This document shows, piece by piece, positions 5,807 to 16,002 of a DNA stretch of 64,000 nt. Source of the stretch: Brasenia schreberi (Eukaryota > Streptophyta > Magnoliopsida > Nymphaeales > Cabombaceae); assembly GCA_036023115.1 (NCBI GenBank), contig JAYKKT010000041.1, positions 7,132,001-7,196,000 on the forward strand, written 5' to 3'. The position numbers and the translations under genes were made by a program. Under the pieces are notes generated by a model. It did not search any database, was not told where the DNA came from, and saw only the letters and a list, made by a program, of their open reading frames with translations. Numbering within the stretch: the stretch's first letter is position 1; each line of letters begins with the position of its first letter.

Positions 5807-8800
5807 CTAGTTGGGGTGCCACTTGCCTAGGGGGTGTGGGCCACGATGGTGGATGGTTTTTAAGACCAGATCTCCCACTTCAAAGTGGCGAGGTCTCATG
5901 TGTTTGCTATAATATCGGGCTATCCTTTGCCGGTATGCACAAGCATGATCCATGGCAAGGAGTCGCCTCTCATCTAGTAAATCTAGTTCGGCCATCCTAG
6001 CATGCTGAAGCGTCTCTAGGGGGAGGTCGAGTGCAATGGATGTATGGAATGAATGCAGTTGGGTATGAATGGGAAGAATGGCGTTTGTGCCATAGACCAA
6101 TTCGAATGGTGTGGCATTTGTGGGAGTCCGGATGGAAGTCCTATAAGCCCATAAGGCTTCATCTAGCTTCTCATGCCACATCCTACCCTTCTCTAAGGTT
6201 TTCTCAATAATACTAATGAGAGTCTTGTTTGTGGCTTCGGCTTGGCCGTTGCCTTGAGGGTAGTAGGGCGAGGAGAAGTGGTGAGTTATGCCATACGTGT
6301 TGCACAACTTAACCATCCGCTCATTCTTGAATGGGGTACCATTATCAGACACAAGGTCTCGTGGAACCCCAAATCGAGCCAAGATATTCCTCCGGATGAA
6401 AGCCACCACATGTTGCCCCATTACATTGGTTAGGGAAATGGCTTCCACCCACTTGGAGAAATACTCCGTGGCTGCTAAAATAAATCGATGCCCATTCGAG
6501 GCCTTTGGAAATATTGGGCCTACGATGTCAAACGCCCACATGGTAAATGGCCAGGGGCTGACCACGGAATGCAATGCAGATGAAGGGATATGAATGGCGT
6601 GCCCATGCACTTGACACGGATGACACTTCCTAACATGATCGTGACAATCCTTTTTCAAGGTGGACCAAAAATAGCCCCCTCTAAGTATTTTCATTGCCAT
6701 CATGTTGGCATTAACATGACCTCCACATTCTCCATCGTGGAACTCATGCATTACTATCCTAGCCTCCTCTAGGTCGATACACCTAAGCAGAATGCCGGTA
6801 AAACTTTTTTTGTATAAGTCCCCACCCAGAATGGTGTATCGTGTCAAAATCTTACGAATGAATGCCTTATCTTTGGATGTGGCATCCTCGGTGAATCCCC
6901 CATTTTCTAAAAATTGTTTTATGTCATAGAACCAGGGTTTTTCAATAGACTCTGGGTTGTTTTGGCAAATATCCAAGTCGTGTGTGGATGGGTGGGGCGC
7001 ATGCCATATTTCCAAAGATCTGGTCCCTGAAATGGGATCGACCTTCAGGGCTGACCCCAAGGAGGAGAGGGCATCAGCGATGCCATTGTCCTCTCTTCCT
7101 ATGTGTGTGAGCTTACATGACTGGAAGGATTGGACCAATCGAGTGGCCAACTCGTGATATGGAAGTAGTTTCTCATTACGTACTTGCCAAATTTTTAAAA
7201 CCTGGTTTATGACAAGGAGTGAATCTCCAAAGACCTCAATGCACGATGCCCCTAGAGTTTTCGAAATCCTTAAGCCTTGTATGAGTGCTTCATACTCAGC
7301 TACGTTGTTGGAACATTCGAAATCTAAGCGGACTGCTATGGGAATCTCGCCCTTTTCAGGGGAGATTAGGATGACCCCAGCACCGGCCCCTCGTTGGTTT
7401 CGTGCCCCATCGAAGTGCATCTTCCACACTTGGTTTTCGAAAGAATTTGCCAGAATGTGGTTTTGAAAATGGTTTTGCAATATGCCTTCATCAGGCATTT
7501 CGACAAGAGTGGGATATGCGTCCTCTAAAGGGAATTCAGCCACATAATCTGCTAGGGCTTGCCCCTTAATGGAGATCTGGTGATGGTATTTAAGATCATA
7601 CTCCATTAGAAGGAGTTGCCATTTGCCCAATCTACCCGTGAGAATGGGTTTTTCGAACAAGTGCTTGATTGGATCAAGCTTGGACACTATCCAGATCTCA
7701 TGATCCAGGAAATAGTGTCTGAACTTCTGGCAGGCCCAGACTAGGGCCAGGCACGTCTTCTCCATGGCTTGATAATTTCGTTCATACGCCAAGAGAGTTT
7801 TCGAAATATAGTAGATGGCATATTCCTTATGGGTGTTATCCTCGTATTGAGCCAACAGGGCTCCTAAAGCATTTACATGCACAGAGATGTATAATAAAAG
7901 CGGTTTTCCTTGTTTTGGAGGATTCAAAACGGGGGGATTAACCAAGTATGCCTTCAGTCTCTCGAAGGACTTTTGGCATTCGTCATCCCATAAGAATTTC
8001 GTACCCTTCCTCAACAGTTTGTTGAAGGGTTCGCATCTAGTTGCCAGATTCGATATGAATCGGTGCACGGATTGTAATCGACCCTGGAGGCTACGGATTT
8101 GGGTGAGATTGGAGGGTGGAGCCATGTCTATGATGGCTCGACACTTAGAGGGGTCAACTTCTATTCCCCTTTGGCTCACCATAAAGCCTAGAAGCTTCCC
8201 TGATTCTACGCCGAACACACATTTTTGAGGGTTTAGCTTTACTTTGTAAAGCCTAAGCCTTTCGAAAATCTTTTGTAAACATTCGATATGGGTGCATCGG
8301 GTTTTGGATTTCACCAAGAGATCATCTACATACACTTCGACAAGCTCATGAATTTGATCATGGAAGATCGTGTTCATGGCTCGTTGGTATGTTGCGCCGG
8401 CATTTTTCAAACCAAAGGGCATGACTGTATAGCAGTACGTGCCCCATGGGGTTGTGAAGGCGGTCTTACCCTGATCTCGTGGACTTAGTTTGATTTGATT
8501 ATAGCCTGAATAGCCATCCATGAATGAAAACATTTCGTGATTTGCAGTACTATCGACTATCAAATCTATGTTGGGTAAAGGATAATTATCCTTTGGAGTG
8601 GCTTTATTCAGGTTTCTGAAATCGATGCATATTCGAATTTTCCCATTAGTTTTTCGAACCACAACGATATTTGACAACCAATTAGAATACGTAATGGGTT
8701 TTATAAATTCGGCTTTTAGCAGATCTTCTAAACCCTCTTTGACTTGCGTGTGTACATTCGGGTGTATTTTCCTAAGCTTCTGCTTTATAGGTTTTACACC

Positions 8801-9373
8801 TGCATCTAAGGGAAGACGATGCTCGACTATACTGGGATCTATGCCCGGCATGTCTTCATACGTCCATGCAAACACATCTAAATAGGTTCGTAGAAATGCA
8901 ATGAATGCTAACTTTTCAGTTTCATGCAAGCATGCTCCTATTTTGATGGTTTTGGGATTGGAATCATCCCCTAGGTTCACCTCTATGAAATCTCCTCCTA
9001 CTGATTGGGAAGGTCTTTCAAAATCGAGAATTCTGTGAAATTCTAGGAGCTCAGAAGTGGGATCTTCCTCAAGGGGATCCACTTCTGGGCTTTGATCATT
9101 CTCGTGGGCTATAGACTTGAGGGAACTTGATGCGTGGTTTTCAAAATGACCTGGTTTTGTACTTGGATTTTCAAGTGATTTCGAAATTTTTGGTCTGGCT
9201 ATGCAGACGACGTTTCTTTCGAAATCCTTTTCTTTTGCTAAAGTCCTACTAGGAGCAGCTATGTGTAAAATCTTTTTGGTATTTTCCAAATTTTCGATTT
9301 TTTTTTGTTTTTGTAAAACAAGAACTTTGGGAACTATACAAAGCACTCTTTTTTTGAGTTTTTGTTTTTCCAT
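5807..9373 (-). CDS. pol: Pol polyprotein of T1 (RT, RNase H, archaeal-type RNase H, integrase)
   Basis: A 1188-residue polyprotein that copies element RNA into DNA and integrates it. Reverse transcriptase covers about residues 225-405, with catalytic D286 (FMDGYSG) and YVDD at 348-351. A classical RNase H fold follows (485-615), but the usual first Asp motif is replaced by LLYISVHV, so it is probably inactive. A second, archaeal-type RNase H follows at about 648-775, with D655 (HFDGA), E693, D717 and D767. Integrase has a zinc-binding set H879, H886, C917, C920 and the DD35E triad D949, D1010, E1046. The first 110 residues are lysine-rich and unassigned. The frame stops early: TGG, kept in D, is TAG at 5807-5809, losing 40 codons. 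Start is the first ATG; the frame stays open upstream to a TGA at 9461-9463. Confidence 0.93.
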   Translation of the reverse strand: MEKQKLKKRVLCIVPKVLVLQKQKKIENLENTKKILHIAAPSRTLAKEKDFERNVVCIARPKISKSLENPSTKPGHFENHASSSLKSIAHENDQSPEVDPLEEDPTSELLEFHRILDFERPSQSVGGDFIEVNLGDDSNPKTIKIGACLHETEKLAFIAFLRTYLDVFAWTYEDMPGIDPSIVEHRLPLDAGVKPIKQKLRKIHPNVHTQVKEGLEDLLKAEFIKPITYSNWLSNIVVVRKTNGKIRICIDFRNLNKATPKDNYPLPNIDLIVDSTANHEMFSFMDGYSGYNQIKLSPRDQGKTAFTTPWGTYCYTVMPFGLKNAGATYQRAMNTIFHDQIHELVEVYVDDLLVKSKTRCTHIECLQKIFERLRLYKVKLNPQKCVFGVESGKLLGFMVSQRGIEVDPSKCRAIIDMAPPSNLTQIRSLQGRLQSVHRFISNLATRCEPFNKLLRKGTKFLWDDECQKSFERLKAYLVNPPVLNPPKQGKPLLLYISVHVNALGALLAQYEDNTHKEYAIYYISKTLLAYERNYQAMEKTCLALVWACQKFRHYFLDHEIWIVSKLDPIKHLFEKPILTGRLGKWQLLLMEYDLKYHHQISIKGQALADYVAEFPLEDAYPTLVEMPDEGILQNHFQNHILANSFENQVWKMHFDGARNQRGAGAGVILISPEKGEIPIAVRLDFECSNNVAEYEALIQGLRISKTLGASCIEVFGDSLLVINQVLKIWQVRNEKLLPYHELATRLVQSFQSCKLTHIGREDNGIADALSSLGSALKVDPISGTRSLEIWHAPHPSTHDLDICQNNPESIEKPWFYDIKQFLENGGFTEDATSKDKAFIRKILTRYTILGGDLYKKSFTGILLRCIDLEEARIVMHEFHDGECGGHVNANMMAMKILRGGYFWSTLKKDCHDHVRKCHPCQVHGHAIHIPSSALHSVVSPWPFTMWAFDIVGPIFPKASNGHRFILAATEYFSKWVEAISLTNVMGQHVVAFIRRNILARFGVPRDLVSDNGTPFKNERMVKLCNTYGITHHFSSPYYPQGNGQAEATNKTLISIIEKTLEKGRMWHEKLDEALWAYRTSIRTPTNATPFELVYGTNAILPIHTQLHSFHTSIALDLPLETLQHARMAELDLLDERRLLAMDHACAYRQRIARYYSKHMRPRHFEVGDLVLKTIHHRGPHPLGKWHPN

Positions 9374-9489
9374 TGTTTTTGGTTTTTCTTGTTTTTCGAT
9401 TTTTTTTTTTTTTTTAAGTTTTTCAAATGTTTTTGGTATTTTTAGAAAAGGGATCTTCCGTCATACCTACAAAGGGAAAACACTACGGG
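9374..9489 (-). other. Gap between gag-protease and pol frames
   Basis: Pol lies in the -1 frame relative to gag. The gag stop TAA is at 9490-9492, and the pol frame is closed by TGA at 9461-9463, so the two open frames do not overlap and a plain -1 slip cannot join them. The minus strand here is A-rich, with a run of 16 A. Ogre elements of the same lineage remove such a region by splicing. No good acceptor with a pyrimidine tract is obvious here, so the way pol is expressed stays open. Confidence 0.6.
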
Positions 9490-12369
9490 TTAGACTCGGA
9501 ATAGGAGGTCTAAACTATAGGTCTCTTCTAAGACAGGCTCCGGGGCACCCTTGACCCAGATGGTCACAGGAGGTGGCTCCGGCGGTATTCGAGGAGTATA
9601 GCCGATCCCATATCGGCTTGGGTTGGCCCTAGGCATGATGGGCTCTAGGAGACCCTGGTTTTGTGCCCCTAGACTCTTATAGGGCGTGTAGCCCATGTTC
9701 AACAACATGTTCCATGACTTTTTGTTTTTTGAAAAAGTTGGATACAAGTCGTGGTCCTGGAACATGCTATTGTCCATATTAGGCTCGTATGGCCTTTTGT
9801 CCAGGGGCCTTGGAAATAGGGAACGCTTGGGTTTTCCAAAGAGGATTACAGTCGGGAGGGGGCCTACTTTGGGCGGCCCCTTCACACATACAACCTTCCT
9901 AGGGTTGTTCAATATGAGCCGAGGTGGCTCAACCATAATTTGCCCCAGGTTAGCCTCATGGGCCTGGGAGCTTGATAAACAAGGGGAGTTTATGATCCCC
10001 TGAAGCTGTGGGTGACTCTCACCTAGGATCACTACGACCTGGTCCCTAAAAGGGATCTTGACACACCTGTGGAAGGTGGATGGCACAGCGCACAAACTGT
10101 GTATCCAGGGCCTTCCCAGCAACAGGTTATAATGAGGGTGGATGTCCAAGACATGGAACACCCCCGTGTGTTCGATCCCTCCCGTTTCCATTGGGAGTTC
10201 GATGGACCCTAAAGGTCTAGACGCATTCCCATCGTATCCAGTGATAACGATGGGGCTTGGGTTCACTGAAGTCAAGGTGACTCCAATTTTGTACGCCACA
10301 TAAAGTGGAAGGATGTTGAGCCCTCCTCCACCATCGACTAGGCACCTGTCCAGAGAGTGGTTGTTTAGAACCACCTCGATATGCAGGGCCTGGTTATGGG
10401 TTTCGTAGGGTCTATCTACATCATCTTCCGAAAAAGTGATGGGCGATTTTGCTCGTAATAAAGCCACTTGGGCAGACAAGGATTCCAGACTTATGTTCGA
10501 ATCAACCTTAGCCCTTTCTAGAATTTTCTCTAATACAAGTCTATGCCTAGGCGAGGTTTTTATAAGCTCTAGGATAGACATGTGAATAGGAATCTTTGAA
10601 AGGTGGTTTTCGAAATCATAAGGATTTAGGATGACTTTGTCCTTATCTGCTTTTGGCAGACCACTAGGGATACATGCTTTTGAGGGGCCAGGCACACTGA
10701 CCACCTTTTGAGCACCTTGAAGGTGCGGGGGTTGATAGATCCTCCCGGATCTAGTGACTTCCCCCACGACCAGCCTAGGGTTCGCGCTAAACTTGGCTCT
10801 AAGGATGAGCTGAGGAGAACCTTGGATTTTCAAAACTGGTTTTACCGGGGTTTCTACTTTTGGTGGTCCCCGAATGACGACTTGGGCGGGCCTCTTGTAT
10901 AGTACAAGGATGAGCGCACAAGTAGGTCGACCAGGTTCTGGCTTTTGCGCTAGTTCCTTGGAAATGGTGAGGGTACGTACCTCCTTTCCTTTCCCACTGC
11001 CACTGGCGTGTTTGGGAAAGGGTTCCTTGAAGATAGGTTGAGGTGGCTCAGGTTCCGCAGTGACCTGGAGCCGGCCTTCTGCTATCAAGTTCTCAATTTT
11101 ATTTAAAAGAGAGAAGCAGTGTTTGGTATCATGGCCTTTGAGCCGATGATACTTACAAAATCGGTTTAAATACCCCCCTTTGGACGTGACTCCTTCGGGG
11201 ATTTCAGGGAGTTCTATCATGCCCTGGGCAAGTAAGAGGTCTAGGACCTCCGACACAGGTTGCCCCAGCGGAGTATACTCCCGTTTTTCAACCAGTTTTT
11301 GAAAATTGTGTTCTCTCTTATTTTCTAATTTTTCAAAATTTTTAGAAGTGCCTGCCATGCCTGGATCCACCCGGACATTGGCGATTTTATGGGGCTTTGC
11401 CCCTTTGTCCGTCGTGGGCAGCCCATATGCGATGAGCTTTTCCAAACGGGTTTTTGGAATGGCACTTCCTTTCCATAAGTGATCGTATGTCCCTTTTCGC
11501 AAGTTGGTTTCGAAAAGGGAGGCCTTTTTGATCAACTTATGGAAAGTTGAAATCTCATGGAGCAAGAGAAGGGTTTTTAACTCGCTTTTAAAATTATCCA
11601 GGATGAGCATTACTGTGCATCCTTCGGATATGGGCTCTCGCACTTGGCCCAAAAGCGACCTCCATCTTATAATGAAGGCATGTACGTCTTCGTTCATGCC
11701 TTGCTTTGTATCCCTTAAGGTATTCAGGGTTGGTGTGACTTCTACGTTGTGTGCAAATCTTTGCATAAAGCAGTTTGCTAACTCTACAAAAGTAGCGAAC
11801 TGGCTTAAGTCGTAGGAAGCCAGCCATTTGGCAGTTGTGCCTTTAAGGGATAAAGGGAACCAATACACCCATTTCATCGAGTCCTTTTTCTTCTTATGGG
11901 CTCGACGTGAGAAAAGCTGCAAGTGAGACCTAGGGTCTCCCATGCCATCATACCGATGGAAGTTCGGTATTTCATCATCACTGTCTGTTTCGTAGTCCAT
12001 AGGAAGGAAATCAGACAGGGCGTAGCTTCTTTTCTCTTTATTCTGCCCTTTTAGCAACTGTTGTAGGGCTTTACGGTCCTTTTGTGTGAAGGACTCATGG
12101 TATTGGTTGCCTTCCATTACGGAGGCCTCTTTTTGCTTGCGAGGTTTTTCAGATTTCTTTTTAGGCCTTTGTTCACCGTTTGATGAACATGAATCACCTA
12201 CTTCAGCCTCTTGGCTGAGAGCATCGATTTTGGCCTCAAACTCCCTTCTCAAGTCCTCGATTTCATCTAGTTTTATTTTGTTTTTGAAAATCCTCCTAGA
12301 GTGAGAACTTGATGCGCATGAGCCTTGGCTCGACACTTCACTTGGATTGGATTTTGACATGCTTTTCAA
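9490..12369 (-). CDS. gag: Gag-protease polyprotein of T1
   Basis: A 959-residue structural polyprotein with protease. Residues 35-55 look like a short coiled coil (LRREFEAKIDALSQEAE). The retrotransposon gag core spans about 130-300 (KWVYWFPLSLKGTTAKWLAS). A zinc-knuckle-like CX2HX4HX4C motif is at 405-418 (CKYHRLKGHDTKHC), differing from the usual CCHC. An aspartic protease domain covers about 660-775, with D679 in LVDGGGGLNILP and the later LLGRPWIH block. The active-site triplet reads D-G-G rather than D-T/S-G, as it also does in B. Residues 776-959 are basic, proline-rich and unassigned. Gag forms the particle; protease would cut Gag and Pol. An alternative start is M4, matching the start of B gag. 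Intact, with no stops. Confidence 0.93.
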   Translation of the reverse strand: MKSMSKSNPSEVSSQGSCASSSHSRRIFKNKIKLDEIEDLRREFEAKIDALSQEAEVGDSCSSNGEQRPKKKSEKPRKQKEASVMEGNQYHESFTQKDRKALQQLLKGQNKEKRSYALSDFLPMDYETDSDDEIPNFHRYDGMGDPRSHLQLFSRRAHKKKKDSMKWVYWFPLSLKGTTAKWLASYDLSQFATFVELANCFMQRFAHNVEVTPTLNTLRDTKQGMNEDVHAFIIRWRSLLGQVREPISEGCTVMLILDNFKSELKTLLLLHEISTFHKLIKKASLFETNLRKGTYDHLWKGSAIPKTRLEKLIAYGLPTTDKGAKPHKIANVRVDPGMAGTSKNFEKLENKREHNFQKLVEKREYTPLGQPVSEVLDLLLAQGMIELPEIPEGVTSKGGYLNRFCKYHRLKGHDTKHCFSLLNKIENLIAEGRLQVTAEPEPPQPIFKEPFPKHASGSGKGKEVRTLTISKELAQKPEPGRPTCALILVLYKRPAQVVIRGPPKVETPVKPVLKIQGSPQLILRAKFSANPRLVVGEVTRSGRIYQPPHLQGAQKVVSVPGPSKACIPSGLPKADKDKVILNPYDFENHLSKIPIHMSILELIKTSPRHRLVLEKILERAKVDSNISLESLSAQVALLRAKSPITFSEDDVDRPYETHNQALHIEVVLNNHSLDRCLVDGGGGLNILPLYVAYKIGVTLTSVNPSPIVITGYDGNASRPLGSIELPMETGGIEHTGVFHVLDIHPHYNLLLGRPWIHSLCAVPSTFHRCVKIPFRDQVVVILGESHPQLQGIINSPCLSSSQAHEANLGQIMVEPPRLILNNPRKVVCVKGPPKVGPLPTVILFGKPKRSLFPRPLDKRPYEPNMDNSMFQDHDLYPTFSKNKKSWNMLLNMGYTPYKSLGAQNQGLLEPIMPRANPSRYGIGYTPRIPPEPPPVTIWVKGAPEPVLEETYSLDLLFRV

Positions 12370-12502
12370 GCTTTTTCAAAATGTCCTAAGTACAAGCAAA
12401 GAAAACAAGTTAAAACGACACCTTTTTACAAAAATTTTCGCAAGACTAAAACTTAAAACTCCATTTTTGAAAGGCCCACGTCCCACCGGGCGTGCCAATC
12501 TC
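12370..12502 (-). other. T1 leader and primer-binding site (12480-12497)
   Basis: The leader between primer-binding site and gag start is only about 110 bases, with no gene. The binding site reads TGGCACGCCCGGTGGGAC on the minus strand, five bases from the LTR end at 12503. A matching 18-mer at 33586-33603 marks element B. The tRNA primer is not one I recognise from the 18 bases. Confidence 0.85.
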
Positions 12503-15500
12503 TGTAGACGCGCGAAAATCCCCGCCTCTTCGCCTTTTTCAGGGCTTGGAGCGGATCCTCTCGTGTGTCTAAGGCCTGTGTATGCAAACAGGGCGTGCCA
12601 GCTAGCTTACCTAAGCTAGCGAAGATATTTTTGACACTGACTTCTAATCGGGGCGACTGTGAGCAAGTAAGCTCTTGTCGTCGCAGACCTTCTTGCACCG
12701 ATGCGCAAGGGTCAGTCTGTACGCTTTGTAAAAATCGAGTTTTTGGAGAGAAAGTCTACGAAGCGGTTCGAGGTGTCTATTTCGGGTCTTTAAGATGCGA
12801 TTGCATGTTTTAGATCACGTGGATTTGCACGTGCCTAAGTCTTTTCTTTTATCCCTTTTCGGGCCACCTAGTTTGTGTGTTATGAACACTCCACTACGTG
12901 GGCGAATTCGAGCGGGGCTTGCTTTGATGCAATATGCATCCTACCTCGTGGTATGGCGTAGATGCAATGCAAACTCACGCTACTCCAAAGGGAAAACCCG
13001 AAATGTAAAGACAATACTGAAGGGAAATGACTGAAGGGAAATAACCGAAGGGAAATAACCGAAGGGAAATAACCGAAGGGAGATATGTATATAGATTATG
13101 TATATGAGCCCTTACTCGGGTCTTGCAAATAAGAGCGGAGGCTCAATGTGGGTGCGTGCTGGAATTGAAAGACTTACACACACGACATGAAATTAAACCC
13201 AAATATAAATTGCAGTATGGCCTTGACTAAGGTCTTGGGAGTAAGAGCGAAGGCTCAATGTGTGTGAGAGTGCTTGAATTGAAGTACTACACACACGACA
13301 TAAATGAAACCCAAATATAACTACAATAAGGCCTTTACTAAGGTCTTGGGAGTAAGAGCGAAGGCTCAATGTGTGTGAAAGTGCTTGAATTGAAAAAACT
13401 TACTCACACGACATGAAATAAAACCCAAATAGTATAGGTCGGCCCTTACTTGGGTCTTTCAAATAAGAGCGAAAGCTCAATGTGTGTGAGAGTGCTTGAA
13501 TTGAAAGACTTACTCACACGACATGAAATGAAACCCAAATAGTATAGGTCGGCCCTTACTTGGGTCTTTCAAATAAGAGCGAAAGCTCAATGTGTGTGAG
13601 AGTGCTTGAATTGAAAGACAACGCACCCAACTTAAACAAAACCCTTCGAAAATGAAAGTATATATATACACTTATGTATTAGGGGCTGATTAGGCCCGTG
13701 TGTGTTCAAAATCGTGCACGACTAAGAGAGTGCACGTGTGTGGTTGTGCCAAGCCACGTTATTACAAGCGGGGGGAGACTATGCTCCGTTATTACAACCC
13801 CGTATCAAATTGAATCTCAAGCAAATATACAACTAAAGACCGAGTTTAGACACTTACGAATAGCTGGTCCGTAGAGGCCTTGCTTGAGCGTGGGCTTGGC
13901 CTTCGCCTTGGGCTGCAAACGGGAGCTCCGCGAGGGTGGGTGAACAAAGGTGCTGGCCGACTGCAAGTGGGGCGCGGGATAGCCGCCTCAAAGGTGGCCG
14001 GTTGCAAGTGGGTGTCGCCTTGATGTGGGCGATTAAAGGGGTGGGCCTAGTGAGTGTTTAGGGTCACTAGGAGAGTCGAATGTTTAGGGAAGGTGGACCT
14101 AAAGGGGAGTTTATGGGAAGGCCGAATGGGACACCTAGGGGAATGGAGATGACTGGCCAAATGAAAGGAATAGTCGGTTGGAGTGGCCGACTAGGAAGAT
14201 GTGGTGGTGGCGGGCAGCTAGGATGACTAAGGTTAGAGTATGGGAAGGTAGCTAGTTAGGTGATGGGGCTAGGTGATAGTGGGGATAGTAGGTGTAAGGG
14301 AGTGTTATGGGCAGGTCTTAGGAAATCTAATAGGGTGGCCGGGTGTAGTTAAGGGGAGTTAGGTAGGGGCAAATGGCTGGGGCGGCTAAGGTTTGGCCGA
14401 GTGGGAGTGGTGGCGGCGAGGGGCTGTTGTGTGGGTAAGGTGATGGTATGGTGGGTGGCTGGGAGTGGAGAGGGAGTAGAGAAGGAGCTAGGTAAAGTGC
14501 GGGGTACTTACCGAATGGGGAGAGGCGGTGGAAGGAAAAGAGAAGCCGGGTGTAGATGGGATGGAGAGCAAGTGTGGCGTCCAGCTGGGAGATGGTGGTG
14601 GATGGAAGAGGGAAGGTGGCGGTGTAGGTGGTGCCGGTGGAGCAGCTGGGGAAGTGGAGGAGTCGGCTGGACTTGGGGGAAAGAGATGAAGGATAGGACC
14701 CGGCTGGCTTGGAGAGGGCCTCTAGATAGGAAAACCCGCCCCCAAAGGGGGGGGGTTTAAATAGGGATGGGTAGGTCGGTTAGGGCTGGGCTTGGGGTAC
14801 TGGTTAGGTGGTTTAGGTAGGGTGGTATGTAGATAAGGTGGGCTGGAAAGGGTTGGGCCAGATATTTTGAAAACTAGGGGTTTGGGTAGATTGTGGGCTA
14901 GGGGTGGTTTAGGGGTGTAGGGCTAGGTTAGGTGGTTGGGTTTTAGGGTGAGGTTTAGTGAGCTAGGTTAGGTGATTAGGCTAGGTTTAGGCTAGGATTA
15001 GGGAAATTAATCTAGGTTTAGGGAAGGATTAGGGAAGTGGGTTAGGTGATTAGGTTGGGATTAGGCCGGGATTAGGGAAGTGGGTTAGGTGATTAGGCTC
15101 AGATTAGGGGTGGATTAGGGGAATAGGCTTGGATTAGGTGTTTTGGGTTAGGTTTAGGTGAAGGAGCTCCCTTAGCATGGCCCATAGACCTTAACCACCT
15201 CATGTTGGTGCAACCCTAGGTTAGGTTTTAGCTAATTACAAGCTTAAACCCACTCAATTAGGCTAACCCACATGATTAACCCCAAACTTGACACACAAGT
15301 CAAGCTTAATTACAACACTCTTGATATTTTCCATCCCCACTCTCTCTCATGCCCAATATCCCACATGAATTTCAAGTGGGCCCCACCTTCATTTATGAGA
15401 AGGTGATGTGGGCCATGGATATGGATATTGGATTGGATCTTTGGATCCAAATCCAAATCCAAGTCCACATATGGGTTTGGATTGGGATCTGGATGTATAT

Positions 15501-15997
15501 GGTCCAGATCCAATCCAAACTGAACTCTGACTCCTTCGAGCTGGGTTCGAAACGGACGATTCGTGCGGGGTCTGACAGCATCAGTACTCCGTCTGCGTTG
15601 GGTCTTCGCCAACATGGTCGTCCGCCTCCGTTTCTGCCTTCCGGAGATGACTTCAAATGGTATTTTGATAGGAACAGGGTCTTGGACGTTCGAGATCCTG
15701 GGGGTGTGAATTAGATACAAGAGTTGCTGTGCCAGGCTCGACGTGTGCTCCGGTTCCGGGCTCTTCTTAGCTCTCCTGGTCCTGTCTTGATCGGGCCAAG
15801 CCACTTTGGGGTTTCAAAACATGTTTTAAAAAGGTTTTAAAAGCTATATTGTATGTTTTCGAAATATAGAATTCAAAACGTATGTACAGGGTTGTTCTGG
15901 AAGGCTCCTGGGTTTCCAAACTCAAAATGGCCCTTTGGGGCTGCTTTTACAAAACCAGATGGATTTGAGAAATTCGTGGGATTTCGGGGTGTTTACA
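12503..15997 (-). mobile_element. 5' LTR of T1 (3495 bp), promoter-bearing copy
   Basis: Nearly identical to 1004-4512. TSD GTTCG follows at 15998-16002. The copy contains the TATA box (14756-14763), the GC hairpin (14732-14758), the 111-bp array (about 13096-13635), the telomere-like array (about 14896-15170) and the U5 hairpin (12601-12620). Being the 5' LTR it should start transcription of the element leftwards. Confidence 0.95.
14756..14763 (-). promoter_or_regulatory. TATA box driving T1
   Basis: TATTTAAA on the minus strand, followed about 0-25 bases downstream by the GC hairpin. Its conservation of place among divergent LTRs is the main support; no start site is visible from sequence alone. 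Confidence 0.7.
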
Positions 15998-16002
15998 GTT
16001 CG
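15998..16002. repeat. Target-site duplication of T1, right copy (GTTCG)
   Basis: Second copy of the 5-bp duplication, directly after the T1 terminus. Confidence 0.95.

Larger units (their letters stand above)
1004..15997 (-). mobile_element. T1: complete Tat-lineage LTR retrotransposon
   Basis: This 15.0-kb element is oriented on the minus strand. In its own direction the order is 5' LTR (15997-12503), primer-binding site, gag-protease, pol (RT, two RNase H domains, integrase), 1.2-kb non-coding tail, polypurine tract, 3' LTR (4512-1004). LTR ends are TGTAAACA and TCTACA. A 5-bp TSD flanks it. By eye the two LTRs differ at about 28 sites in 3.5 kb plus one 14-bp repeat unit, so about 0.8 percent. 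With a commonly used grass LTR rate this would mean a few hundred thousand years, but the rate is an assumption. One stop codon breaks the end of pol; otherwise both reading frames are intact. Confidence 0.95.
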
